Below are positions 8,241 to 17,606 of a DNA stretch of 64,000 nucleotides, piece after piece; the stretch's first letter is position 1; the number at the start of each line of letters is the position of its first letter. A program made the position numbers and the translations under genes. The DNA is from CALLPQ01 sp038531745 (GTDB lineage: Bacteria; Pseudomonadota; Alphaproteobacteria; Caulobacterales; Parvularculaceae). The notes below the pieces were generated by a model. That model was not told where the DNA came from, did not search any database, and worked only from the letters and a program-made list of their open reading frames with translations. The stretch is from assembly GCA_038531745.1 (NCBI GenBank), contig JBCBBJ010000003.1, positions 124,001 to 188,000 of the forward strand, given 5' to 3'.

Positions 8241-11200
8241 CTATTCGTTGGCGGTGCGGTCGAAAGACGTGACAACCGTGGACGGATCATATTCCTTTGC
8301 GGAACGCTCTTGTGGTTGAGCCCGGTCAAGGCTGGCCGCAATCTTCGAGCGCAATGACGCGAGTTCCAGCGGCTTGGGCAGGACATCATCCATCCCCGCA
8401 TTGATGAATTGCTTGTGGTCACCCGGCATGGTCACCGCTGTCAGCGCCACAATCGTTGTCTCTGCATTTAACTGACCGGCCGCGCGAATACGCTTGGTTG
8501 CCTCAACACCGTTCATAATCGGCATATGCACATCCATGAGGATCAGGTCATAGGCCGTTTTCTTGGCCGCCTCGACGGCATCGGCGCCGTTCATGACGAT
8601 ATCAGTTTCCACATCAAAGGAGCCGAGCACAGCCGAAACAAAACGCTTGTTGGCAAGATTGTCTTCGGCAACCAGCACGCGGCGGGTGGACGTCTTAACC
8701 TTAGCAACTTCCTGGGCCAGCGAAATGACTTCAGAGGATGCGTCTTCGTTATGGTTGTAAACAGTCTCGTTGAGGATCAATGACCGCAATTCTGAGAAGA
8801 CTGTGTCATCGGTGATGGGCTGTTCGATTTGTGCATCAAAGCCCATGGCCTTCATGGCTGCATCCTCAACCCGTCCGGGGGCGGACAAGATCATCCGAGC
8901 GTCACCGCAAAGATTGTTGCGTTGCAGCTTTTCAAGCAGCTCGTAAGACCGGATTGTTGTCAGCGTGTCAGAGATGACAATCGCGTCAACGGGCTCCCCG
9001 GCTTTGCGGACATTCATCAGAAGATGGATCGTATCCTCCGCACAGCCCACTTCCACATGCTCGGCATTCATCCCGTTCAGGATCAAGCCAAAGACCTTCT
9101 GATTGATGGCAAGATCATCAACAACAACCACACGCTTATTGTTGGGCAGGGTACGCGCCTCGCGCGGCAGGACGTCCATTTCCTCGGCATTTGCTAGGGG
9201 TACGGCAATAAAGAACTCACTGCCCTCACCCAACTCGGTTTTTACCCCGATTTGGCCGCCCATGGCATCGGTCAGCTCCTTACAGATGGCCAGACCCAAG
9301 CCAGAGCCATCATGCTTGCGGGTGGAAGACCCATCAACTTGGCTGAAGCGATCAAACAAAATCTCAACCTTGTCTGACGGAATACCAACGCCGGTATCAA
9401 CAACCGAAATCTTGATGTTTTCGTCACCCTCGTCGCGGCCCACAAAGACGGCCACAGACCCGTTTTCGGTAAACTTGATCGCATTACCGAGGAGGTTCAC
9501 GACAATCTGACGAATACGGTCTGAATCGCCCATTACGAGGGTTGGCAGGTCAGGATCAATATGAATCGCAAGGTTAAGGCCTTTTTCCTGGGCTTTTGGT
9601 TGCAGCAGCTTTGTTGCCGCTTCCACTGAATTACGCAGATTGAAGGCCGCATTGCTCAGGTTCATTTTCCCCGCCTCGATTTGCGAGATATCGAGGATGT
9701 CGTTGATCAGACAAAGGAGCGATTCCCCTGATGATTGGATAATGGAAACCTGCTCGCGTTGCTCCGTTGTCAGATCACCGGACAACAGGATTTTCGAGAA
9801 ACCGAGAACGCCATTCATGGGTGTGCGTAGTTCATGGCTCATGGTGGCAAGGAATGTCGACTTCAAGCGGTTGGCTTGCTCAGCATCATCCTTGGCAATC
9901 ACAAGATCGCGTTCGATCACCTCGCGCCGATCAATCTCATTATGGAGCTGATCGACAGTGGTTTGGAGTTCCGAGTTGATTTTTCCAACCTTGTTCCGTG
10001 TCCGGTGCATATTTACCGCAATGGTAAAGAAAAACAAGATAACGATACCGCACACGGTGGTGATGGCCACCTGCATCACGTCTTTTTGTTTTGCCTTGGC
10101 GAGGAGGACATCGGACTTCATTCGCTCATTGCGCAACCGTTCGATGTTTAAATCCTGCTGCGCCACATTAAACTGAACACCCAGTAAGGCGAGGTTCGAC
10201 GACGCGGCAACTTTCTTAGCCTCATCAGACAGCCGTTTGAAATTCTGATGATGGTTCAGCGCCATTTCGTGATTGTCATCGCTTAGATACACATCATAGG
10301 CGAGCTTGTGCATCTCCTCGAAAGACATATTGGTCTCATTGAGAGTTAAGCCGTCAAACGTCTCTTCGATTTTCGCAAGGGCACCCGCCTTGTCACCTTC
10401 TTCGAGGGCGATATGTGCCTCAACAGCGGTGGTGAACCGACGCCATTCGCGGTTGGTATCGTCTTTCAGTTTAACCTTTGCCTCTGCAATGCTGGCGCGG
10501 GCCGCATCAAGATCACCGGCCATGATCTGGGCTTCGGCAAGATTATTCAGAATACGCCCTTGCAGCACATCACTGTCCAGTTCCTGGGCATGAGTCAGGG
10601 CCTTGGCAAAGAAATCGCGTGCGCCCTCAAGATTACCCATATCGCGCAGCGTATTGGCCTGGTTGTTAAAGGAGGTCATGGCGAGAACCTTGTCGTTCCC
10701 ATAAACCTCATTGGCGCGGCGGTAATAGTCGAGCGCCTGGGGATAGGATTGGGCATCGCGGTAGATGGAGCCAATTGCCTGAAGCACCATGGCCTCATTG
10801 CGACTCTCTTCTACGGCAACAAACACGTCGTGCGCTTTGAAGAAGCTATCGACTGCCGTTTGCACATCGGAGAGCCGACCCGCGATACGGCCCCGGGCGA
10901 GAAGAAGATCACCGCCCAGCTTGGTTGACTGACGATCCGTACCCACCAGTTCCAGGGCACGATCAATAATGTCCGCTCCCTTTTCCGGCTGGCCAGTGCG
11001 CACACTGGCTTCCCCGCGCAGCCACAAGGCGGTGGCAATGGCGATATCCCGGTCTTCTGGCGTGGTGAGCGTTTTAGCCAGGGCCTCCGCACTTTCGGCA
11101 AAGGCAGCCGCCTTTGACGGGTCCTTGATCATCTGCCCTTTTGATTGGGTGATCAGTTTGTCAAACGCACCCTGAATTGTATCGATACCGGCAATGGGCG

Positions 11201-11387
11201 CTTCGTCGCGTGCCGCCACGCTATCGTGCGCGGTGGTCGCCGTGCTTGCTAAAGCGGCAGCCGGCACCAGGGCCCCAAAGGCAAGTCCAGCACTGGCACT
11301 TAAAAGTAGGCGTTTCATTGGTGTCGAGCCCCGATTAGCAAAATTAGAAGAGAAAGAACGTGTACGGTTGTTAGTGAAATTCATCAT
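8241..11387 (-). CDS. Hybrid sensor histidine kinase with periplasmic TPR domain and two receivers
   Basis: Membrane signalling kinase. It has an N-terminal signal or anchor sequence (MKRLLLSASAGLAFGALVPA at 24-43), TPR-like helices at about 75-400 predicted to be periplasmic, one membrane segment (about 437-459) and a short coiled coil. HisKA follows with H518 (TMSHELRTPMNG), then an ATPase (NLLGNAIKF, DTGVGIP, GSGLGLAICKEL). A first receiver (751-871) reads VISDT at the phosphorylation site, with serine at the usual aspartate position; the second (902-1021) is canonical with D952 (LILMDVHMP). The start at ATG 11387 has AAGGGAGGG about 7 bp upstream; 11384 and 11318 are alternatives. It begins 13 bp after the S8 protease stop, so co-transcription is likely. 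The ligand is unknown. Confidence 0.9.
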   Translation of the reverse strand: MMNFTNNRTRSFSSNFANRGSTPMKRLLLSASAGLAFGALVPAAALASTATTAHDSVAARDEAPIAGIDTIQGAFDKLITQSKGQMIKDPSKAAAFAESAEALAKTLTTPEDRDIAIATALWLRGEASVRTGQPEKGADIIDRALELVGTDRQSTKLGGDLLLARGRIAGRLSDVQTAVDSFFKAHDVFVAVEESRNEAMVLQAIGSIYRDAQSYPQALDYYRRANEVYGNDKVLAMTSFNNQANTLRDMGNLEGARDFFAKALTHAQELDSDVLQGRILNNLAEAQIMAGDLDAARASIAEAKVKLKDDTNREWRRFTTAVEAHIALEEGDKAGALAKIEETFDGLTLNETNMSFEEMHKLAYDVYLSDDNHEMALNHHQNFKRLSDEAKKVAASSNLALLGVQFNVAQQDLNIERLRNERMKSDVLLAKAKQKDVMQVAITTVCGIVILFFFTIAVNMHRTRNKVGKINSELQTTVDQLHNEIDRREVIERDLVIAKDDAEQANRLKSTFLATMSHELRTPMNGVLGFSKILLSGDLTTEQREQVSIIQSSGESLLCLINDILDISQIEAGKMNLSNAAFNLRNSVEAATKLLQPKAQEKGLNLAIHIDPDLPTLVMGDSDRIRQIVVNLLGNAIKFTENGSVAVFVGRDEGDENIKISVVDTGVGIPSDKVEILFDRFSQVDGSSTRKHDGSGLGLAICKELTDAMGGQIGVKTELGEGSEFFIAVPLANAEEMDVLPREARTLPNNKRVVVVDDLAINQKVFGLILNGMNAEHVEVGCAEDTIHLLMNVRKAGEPVDAIVISDTLTTIRSYELLEKLQRNNLCGDARMILSAPGRVEDAAMKAMGFDAQIEQPITDDTVFSELRSLILNETVYNHNEDASSEVISLAQEVAKVKTSTRRVLVAEDNLANKRFVSAVLGSFDVETDIVMNGADAVEAAKKTAYDLILMDVHMPIMNGVEATKRIRAAGQLNAETTIVALTAVTMPGDHKQFINAGMDDVLPKPLELASLRSKIAASLDRAQPQERSAKEYDPSTVVTSFDRTANE

Positions 11388-11400
11388 GACGTGCCCTCCC

Positions 11401-14379
11401 TTAGAATGATGTGGAAAGGCGTGCACCGCCAGCAAATGCGTTGAAAGACCCCGAACCATCCTGGTTATTCATGTCGATCCGGCCAAATAGAGAGAGTGCG
11501 CTCGCGCCATCAAATATTGGAACGCCATATTGCGCCTCCGATATCAAACGCCTCTGCGTACTGCCCAAATCCCAGAACTGGTTTACGGCACCAAGCGCAC
11601 CCGTCGCCCGGTCCGTCACCTGGACGGAGCGATAGAGAAGCTCACCCGTTTCAACATAAAGCGGTTGCGCCAGTTTCAGGGTCAGCGTGTCCCGTGACCG
11701 GAAGATGCCGCGATTGGTGGCAGCAATCTCAAAGGCTGTTGATGTCAGACCATCTTCGGCAACACCAAGGGTAAAGGCATCAAAATCGCCGGAAAGCGTG
11801 CGCCCCATGGTCCCCGCCGCCGAAATCGATAGGCTTGAGGTGATGTCATAGGTTGCCCCGATGGTAAGCGCGTTGGTGACAGCCCCCTCCCCGAGGGAAA
11901 GCACTCCAGCGCCTTGCGCTCCGAACAGGCCCGTGGCCTCATTCAGGCGGGTATAGCTGGCGTTCAGCGTGACACTATCGGCAACTGCATAATTGACGCC
12001 AAGCAGGAAGGCTTGCGCGCGGTAGTCATCAACATCTTCAAACTGGCGCAAACGGTTACCGGTAAGATCGTCAACATAGGAATGATCATCACGCGCCTGC
12101 GTAAAGCCGAGATTCACATTCATACCCGGCAATACTTGCGTGGTAACGCTCGCATAGGAACCGCCTGACGCAAAGCCAAGGAACGGATTGACACCGCCCG
12201 CCTCACGGTCCTGCTCCGCATCGGAAACTAGCGCATCAATCTGTGTAAGGAAGGTCGCCCCAAAGCCTTCACCAAGGCTGACCCGCGTTTTGCCATCACG
12301 AGAGGCAAATTCCAGCCCCGAATGGTAAGGCACACCGCGGTCTGTTTCAGGCGAGAACCGCGAGATTGGTGTACGGATCATGGAGATTGACCAGTCACCC
12401 ATGGCACCAACCGCTGCCTGATCACTAAAGGAGACAACTGATCCCCCTTCGGCCCAGTCCAGAAGACGACGATGCACATGGCGCTGGAAGCGCTCGGTAT
12501 TCCCCTGGAATGTGGCACTTTGCTCATAAATCAGCGTCGAGAGCGGAATGGTAAAGTCGCGATAGGTATCGCCGATATTCTCCACTGCGAAGACGTTGGC
12601 GCTGGTATTTTGCCAGATATCAAGCTGACCCGGCACCAGAAGCGAGTTACGGAAGTCCGCGGCACTGCTTTGGACGAGCTGTCCCTGAGCGTTTGCCTGA
12701 TGGAAAACGAGATTATTAAAATCGATTGGCGATTGGGCCGCGGCCACATCAAGAAGACCGTGTCCATAAACCTCATCAACACCTGGCGCCCCAAGATCCT
12801 GCGCCGTTTGAAGAATAATATCGGCTGTTTCTTTGGCGTATTTTTGCAGCCACGGCCACCGGTCATGGACCAACGAGACCGCGCCGGTCACCAGTGGTGC
12901 GGCAAATGATGTGCCGGATAGACGCGTGGTGCCGCCATTATTGTCCGACACTAGAATAAGCTCGCCCGGTGCCACCAAGAACCGGTCTTTGAGCTCATAG
13001 CCTGCCGCGCATTGACCCGACACAACAAAGCAGGAGGAACCCACACCATTGCTAAAGGAGGAAATCTGTTTGTTTGGATTTACCGAGCCAACAATTAACA
13101 GACTATCGACCGAGGCATTGGCGTTCCACTGCACGTCTGTGCCCTGCGTGATCCCATCATTACCAGAGGCGATCACGAAAACAGTATTATCCGCATGCTT
13201 TTGAACGGCACCGCTACTCAGGAAATTTGCAATTTCCTGATGCAATGCATAGCCCGGTACACCAAGGGACATATTAATCACATTGGCGCCGGCAGCTGTC
13301 AGGGCGTTAATCCCCTCACTGACTTTGGCAAAGGACGCAGTACCGCTGGCGTCAAACGGACTGAACGCATGGATCGTTGCCCGCGGGGCAATACCCATAA
13401 CACCCATACCGTCATGGCGACCGGCGATAAGACTGGCAACCGCCGCCCCATGCTCGTTAGGCGAATGGGCGAAACCGCCCGCATTCACAAGATATTCGAT
13501 ATTTTGATCAGTGGCGGCAATAGCCACATCAAGAAGACCCACAACCGCGTCATGGCCTTCGCCCTGATCCTGTGTGATGGCCGGCGACCAATTGATTGTC
13601 GCCATCCAGTGGTCAACCTGATCGGTACCCGAAAAGCTCTGTAAGCCGTCATACCAATCAAGGAACAGCCGCGAGCGTGTTTCTTGGGAGATATTGCGCA
13701 GACTGTTACTGTCATTCAGGTCAATGCCATAATCGGCAAAGAAATCAGTGGCGAAACCATCGCGGAAGGATTGGCCCGTGCTGGTGGTGACCCGTGATCC
13801 GTATACGGTCTCCGCCTCGTCAATGATGGTATTGAGATCGCTCAACAAACCGTTGAATTGCGTTTTGGAGCCGTTGTTGGCGTTGTGTTGGTTCCAATTC
13901 TGGTTCAGTGAGCTCCACTGCGGGCCCGTCGCCGACCAATAAGTTGTAACATCGGCAGCAAATGGGTTCAGGTCACCGCCAAAGGGATTGATATCGCCCC
14001 AGAACGGATTGATGTCTCCGCCAACGCCGTCACCCGCAAAAGGATTGATGTCACCCCAGAAAGGATTGATATCGCCCCAAAACGGATTGATGTCCCCGCC
14101 AACACCGCCGCCCCCAGTGGAGAAAGGATTGATATCCCCGCCAACGCCGTCGGTGGAAAACGGATTAACGTCCGTACCAAAAGGATTGATGTCTCCGCCG
14201 CGAAAGCTCGTATTCAGGCTCTTGCGCTGCACGCTTAAAGGCGCCGGGGCCTTTTTCGCCGTGGTTGCAGTTGGCAATTGACCAAGTGACTGTACGGCAA
14301 AGGCTGATTGCCCCGCAGTAACACTTATCCCCAACAGCGCTGAAATGGCTACGGATCGGTATAGTTGTTGCGTTTTCAT
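11401..14379 (-). CDS. S8 (subtilisin) serine protease with NPF repeats and C-terminal barrel-like domain
   Basis: Probable surface or autotransported protease. It has a signal peptide (MKTQQLYRSVAISALLG... cut near A28). Nine short repeats with core D[IVL]NPF occupy residues 61-141. The subtilase domain shows D284 (GLLDVA), H310 (NEHGAAVAS), oxyanion N407 (IASGND) and S491 (SGTSFAAPLVTG). The C-terminal 300 residues have the alternating pattern and terminal ARLSTSF of an outer-membrane barrel, so an autotransporter is the best guess. ATG 14379 is chosen for GGGAGA just upstream, and it begins the signal peptide cleanly. The function of the NPF repeats is unknown. The sensor kinase follows immediately. 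Confidence 0.88.
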   Translation of the reverse strand: MKTQQLYRSVAISALLGISVTAGQSAFAVQSLGQLPTATTAKKAPAPLSVQRKSLNTSFRGGDINPFGTDVNPFSTDGVGGDINPFSTGGGGVGGDINPFWGDINPFWGDINPFAGDGVGGDINPFWGDINPFGGDLNPFAADVTTYWSATGPQWSSLNQNWNQHNANNGSKTQFNGLLSDLNTIIDEAETVYGSRVTTSTGQSFRDGFATDFFADYGIDLNDSNSLRNISQETRSRLFLDWYDGLQSFSGTDQVDHWMATINWSPAITQDQGEGHDAVVGLLDVAIAATDQNIEYLVNAGGFAHSPNEHGAAVASLIAGRHDGMGVMGIAPRATIHAFSPFDASGTASFAKVSEGINALTAAGANVINMSLGVPGYALHQEIANFLSSGAVQKHADNTVFVIASGNDGITQGTDVQWNANASVDSLLIVGSVNPNKQISSFSNGVGSSCFVVSGQCAAGYELKDRFLVAPGELILVSDNNGGTTRLSGTSFAAPLVTGAVSLVHDRWPWLQKYAKETADIILQTAQDLGAPGVDEVYGHGLLDVAAAQSPIDFNNLVFHQANAQGQLVQSSAADFRNSLLVPGQLDIWQNTSANVFAVENIGDTYRDFTIPLSTLIYEQSATFQGNTERFQRHVHRRLLDWAEGGSVVSFSDQAAVGAMGDWSISMIRTPISRFSPETDRGVPYHSGLEFASRDGKTRVSLGEGFGATFLTQIDALVSDAEQDREAGGVNPFLGFASGGSYASVTTQVLPGMNVNLGFTQARDDHSYVDDLTGNRLRQFEDVDDYRAQAFLLGVNYAVADSVTLNASYTRLNEATGLFGAQGAGVLSLGEGAVTNALTIGATYDITSSLSISAAGTMGRTLSGDFDAFTLGVAEDGLTSTAFEIAATNRGIFRSRDTLTLKLAQPLYVETGELLYRSVQVTDRATGALGAVNQFWDLGSTQRRLISEAQYGVPIFDGASALSLFGRIDMNNQDGSGSFNAFAGGARLSTSF
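13957..14205. repeat. Degenerate tandem repeat encoding GDINPF units
   Basis: Nine copies of a short coding unit translating as GDINPF, DVNPF or GDLNPF with W, G, S or A after the Phe, some spaced by Gly/Val-rich linkers (DGVG, GGGGVG). Codons vary between copies (ATC AAT CC is kept, flanks differ), which points to selection at the protein level rather than recent DNA slippage. Confidence 0.85.
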
Positions 14380-14683
14380 GCACATCTCCCAAACGGTCTC
14401 GGTTTCGCCGCTTTGGAGATTAAAAAACCGCAATTTTTATAAAATTCTATTTAAATCCTTTGTTAATATCGATTAACCAAACTTTTTCGATGGTATTAGA
14501 AATAAAGTTTTTTCTGCAATTTATGATTATATTTACTCTATAATCAGTGAAATTTGGTTATTTATGCTGCGGGTTCGTCGGTTGCATCCCCGAACAGGCA
14601 CCGAAAAAGGCGAAATATTGTGGTATTAAGCGAACAGTGAACCTGCCGGCGATATTCGTCATTAAGACGGCGCGATGGCCAGC
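14380..14683. other. AT-rich intergenic region upstream of the S8 protease
   Basis: No gene is seen. The stretch 14420-14560 is markedly richer in A+T than its surroundings. It contains a motif at 14458-14485 (CTTTGTTAA...ATCGATTAACC...AACTTT) nearly identical to one upstream of lptD, with TTAA-N6-TTAA at 14463-14476. It most likely holds the promoter of the protease-kinase operon. Confidence 0.55.
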
Positions 14684-15196
14684 CTATTGCCTGATACCAA
14701 GCCGCCAGAGACCGGCGCCGCCGATAAATATGATCACAAAGCTGGCAACGATGAGGCCAAGAAACGGGCCGTGCCCATAGCCGTGGCGCACGACGGTGCG
14801 GGCGGGCGCACTCGGATGATAGGCTACCACAACTTCATCCCCCTGCCGCAGCCGCATGGCCGGATCGCGGCGCATCAGACGGTTATTAACAAGAAACCGG
14901 GTGCGCCGGGCACGCCGGGTTTTCCCATCAACTACGTAAACATAGGACGCACCGCGCAAACCGATGATCCCTTCCGCCGCGGGACCCAGCATGGTTGCCC
15001 GCGCCGTGGGCCAGGACGTACTAACGGCGGCATCGCGAAAATCCAGCGTCACAACGGTCATGAACGCCGCACCGAGGCTGATAAGCGCGAGGTAAAACGC
15101 CGCGAGGACAGCGTGGGCCCTAAACGACAGGGATTGTAGTTGGCGCATAACAGTCTTCCAAAAGGGCCAACCATAGAGGCGTGCAAAACCGCCCAT
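14684..15196 (-). CDS. DUF3592 membrane protein
   Basis: Small membrane protein of unknown function. Two hydrophobic segments (about 29-50 and 143-165) flank a soluble region. Its W-P-x-A-x-A opening, SYVYVVDGKTRRARR and QGDEVVVAYHPSAPARTVV are the pattern of DUF3592 (a strand-rich domain between two membrane helices). The start is uncertain: Met18 (MRQLQSLSF) would give a protein beginning just before the first helix. It is divergent from uvrC, with 88 bp between the starts. Nothing in the neighbourhood suggests a role. Confidence 0.75.
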   Translation of the reverse strand: MGGFARLYGWPFWKTVMRQLQSLSFRAHAVLAAFYLALISLGAAFMTVVTLDFRDAAVSTSWPTARATMLGPAAEGIIGLRGASYVYVVDGKTRRARRTRFLVNNRLMRRDPAMRLRQGDEVVVAYHPSAPARTVVRHGYGHGPFLGLIVASFVIIFIGGAGLWRLGIRQ

Positions 15197-15284
15197 ACGA
15201 CACGCCGCGTTGCTTTGACGTTGTTATAAACATGTTTATCTCAAACACACCGGTCTTAAAAACCTTTGCTATAGTGGCCCCGCC

Positions 15285-17312
15285 ATGACGAAACCCACAC
15301 CAACAAGCGATCACCCCGCCCCGATGCCGCAACCCCAAGGCCCGGAGCCCCAAGGGCCGGAGCCCGTGCGCGATCACACCACAACGCAGGTTCTAGAAGA
15401 GGCACCGACGCTGACGGGGCGGGCCCTAATTGAGGATACGGTCAAACGCCTACCCGGCAAACCCGGTGTGTACCGAATGATCGGGGAGCGCGGCGCAGTG
15501 CTTTATGTGGGCAAGGCAAAGGATCTTAAAAAACGTGTCACCAGCTATGCCCAAGCACGCGGGCATTCTAATCGCATCTTGCGGATGATCAGCGATACGC
15601 GCGCCATGGAATTTGTGGTGACACAAACCGAAATCGAAGCGCTATTGCTGGAAGCGAATCTGATCAAACAGCTTAAACCTCGCTATAATGTTTTGCTGCG
15701 CGACGACAAATCTTTTCCCCATATCCTGATTGCCCATGACCATGCCGCCCCGCAAATTCTGAAACATCGCGGCGCGCGTAAGCGCCCCGGCCGCTATTTC
15801 GGACCCTTCGCCTCCGCAGGCGCCGTGAACCAGACGCTCAATACACTGCAAAAAGCTTTCCTTTTACGTTCATGTTCTGACAGCGTTTATGAAAGCCGCA
15901 CGCGCCCCTGTCTCCTCCATCAAATAAAGCGATGCGCCGCGCCGTGCGTCGACTTGATTACGCCGGCTGCCTATTCGGGCCTTGTGGCGGAGGCGGAGAG
16001 CTTTTTGAAAGGCGACAATAGAGCTGTACAACAGGGGCTATCCCAGCAAATGGAACAGGCGGCCACGGATCTCGACTTTGAGCGAGCCGCCGCCTTGCGT
16101 GATAGAATCCGTGCCCTGAGTTTTGTGCAGGCAAGCCAGGACATCAACGCCTCAACGCTCGGCGATGCGGATGTGTTTGCCATCCACGAGGAAAATGGCC
16201 AGGTGTGCGTCCAGGTCTTTTTCTTTCGCGCTGGCCAGAATTGGGGCAACCATGCGTATTTCCCCCGCCATGACCGCGATGATCCGTTAGCGGATATTAT
16301 GAGCACCTTTATTGCCCAGTTTTATGATAATCGCGATATCCCCAAATTGGTGCTGACTAATGTGGAACCCAGCCAATTGACGCTCCTTACGGAGGCCCTG
16401 GGCCTGAAGGCTAATCGGCGTATTGCAATCACGTGCCCCCAACGAGGCGAACGCCGCGATATCATGCAAAATGCCGTGATGAATGCGCGTGAAGCCCTAC
16501 AACGGCGTCAGGCGGAGAGCGCCAGTCAGATCAAGAATCTCAAAGCCCTTGGCCAATGCCTGGGATTGGAAGAAATGCCAGAGCGTGTGGAGGTCTATGA
16601 CAACTCCCATATTCAAGGGGCCCATGCCGTGGGCGGCATGATTGTCGCTGGCGTAGAAGGCCTTCAGAAAAATCAGTATAGAAAGTTTACAATAAAGGAT
16701 AGCGCCATCACCCCCGGCGATGATTTTGGGATGATGCGCGAAGTTTTGCGCCGCCGCTTCTCACGCTTGTTAAAGGAAGCGGATCACAATGACAGCGTAG
16801 TGCCGGATATCATCATCATCGATGGCGGCAAGGGCCAATTGTCTGCAGCGATGGAGGTGTTTCAGGAATTGGGACTGTCATCGATTGGCAATAGTGCGTC
16901 ACCCGCAATCAAAACGCCCTTGATCGTGAGTATCGCCAAACCAAAAAGGGAAAATGACCGCGGTGTCAAAACCTCGGACAGAACCATGGGCGCCGTGGCA
17001 GAGCAGATATTTCTGCCCCATAAACCGCCCTTTCTGATCCCGCCGCGCGATCCAGCCCTCTTTTTCATTCAACGATTGCGCGATGAGGCACACCGGTTTG
17101 CGATCTCCGCCCACCGGGCAAAACGCAAAAAGGCGGTCAGCGCCAACCCGCTTGATGATGTGCCTGGCGTTGGCGCCAGTCGCAAGCGTAACCTCCTTAA
17201 CCATTTTGGCTCCGCCAAAGAAATTGCCCGCGCAAAACCACAAGACCTTGCCGCCGTCGATGGGATCTCCGCGGCATTGGCGGAACGGATATATGATTTT
17301 TTCAATGCATAG
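15285..17312 (+). CDS. uvrC: Excinuclease ABC subunit UvrC
   Basis: Dual-incision nuclease of nucleotide excision repair. It has the GIY-YIG domain (PGVYRMIGERGAVLYVGKAKDLKKRV, from about residue 60), a Cys-containing segment (RPCLLHQIKRCAAPC), the UVR helix pair (ATDLDFERAAALRDRI), the RNase H-like C-terminal endonuclease (VEVYDNSHIQG; IIIDGGKGQL) and helix-hairpin-helix motifs (LDDVPGVGASRKRNLL; AVDGISAALAERIYDFF). The N-terminus carries about 45 extra residues with a PQGPEPQGPEP repeat. 675 aa is slightly long for the family. The pgsA gene often found next is absent. Confidence 0.97.
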   Translation: MTKPTPTSDHPAPMPQPQGPEPQGPEPVRDHTTTQVLEEAPTLTGRALIEDTVKRLPGKPGVYRMIGERGAVLYVGKAKDLKKRVTSYAQARGHSNRILRMISDTRAMEFVVTQTEIEALLLEANLIKQLKPRYNVLLRDDKSFPHILIAHDHAAPQILKHRGARKRPGRYFGPFASAGAVNQTLNTLQKAFLLRSCSDSVYESRTRPCLLHQIKRCAAPCVDLITPAAYSGLVAEAESFLKGDNRAVQQGLSQQMEQAATDLDFERAAALRDRIRALSFVQASQDINASTLGDADVFAIHEENGQVCVQVFFFRAGQNWGNHAYFPRHDRDDPLADIMSTFIAQFYDNRDIPKLVLTNVEPSQLTLLTEALGLKANRRIAITCPQRGERRDIMQNAVMNAREALQRRQAESASQIKNLKALGQCLGLEEMPERVEVYDNSHIQGAHAVGGMIVAGVEGLQKNQYRKFTIKDSAITPGDDFGMMREVLRRRFSRLLKEADHNDSVVPDIIIIDGGKGQLSAAMEVFQELGLSSIGNSASPAIKTPLIVSIAKPKRENDRGVKTSDRTMGAVAEQIFLPHKPPFLIPPRDPALFFIQRLRDEAHRFAISAHRAKRKKAVSANPLDDVPGVGASRKRNLLNHFGSAKEIARAKPQDLAAVDGISAALAERIYDFFNA

Positions 17313-17606
17313 GAAATCGGTAGGAAGAATTTTTAATCGGTATAAGGATTACTTAATGCATACTGTTGGGAATATCGATTTACACGTCATTCGTAAGATA
17401 CCGCCACCGGGCTCACATCGCCCCTATTTATTGCTGGTAAGGAAATCCCCCCATGGATGACGAAGGAAAGGCAAACTGAACGCACAATGATGGTCCTCCC
17501 CCATTAATGAGGGCAGTGTCCTGAATGGCTGGGCAAAGAGCGTGACCGATTGTGCCGGGTCGTAGGATAGAAATGATGACGATCGACCGCCAGCCCTAGA
17601 TGCCAA
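17313..17606. other. Intergenic region between convergent uvrC and the CinA-like gene
   Basis: No convincing gene. A short imperfect palindrome (CCCCCATTAATGAGGG at 17498-17513) could form a weak hairpin between the convergent transcripts. Otherwise nothing is recognisable. Confidence 0.4.

Noticed and set aside
13957..14205. Possible CRISPR-like array
   Set aside because: The repeats are short, in frame, have no unique spacers of constant length, and encode GDINPF peptides.
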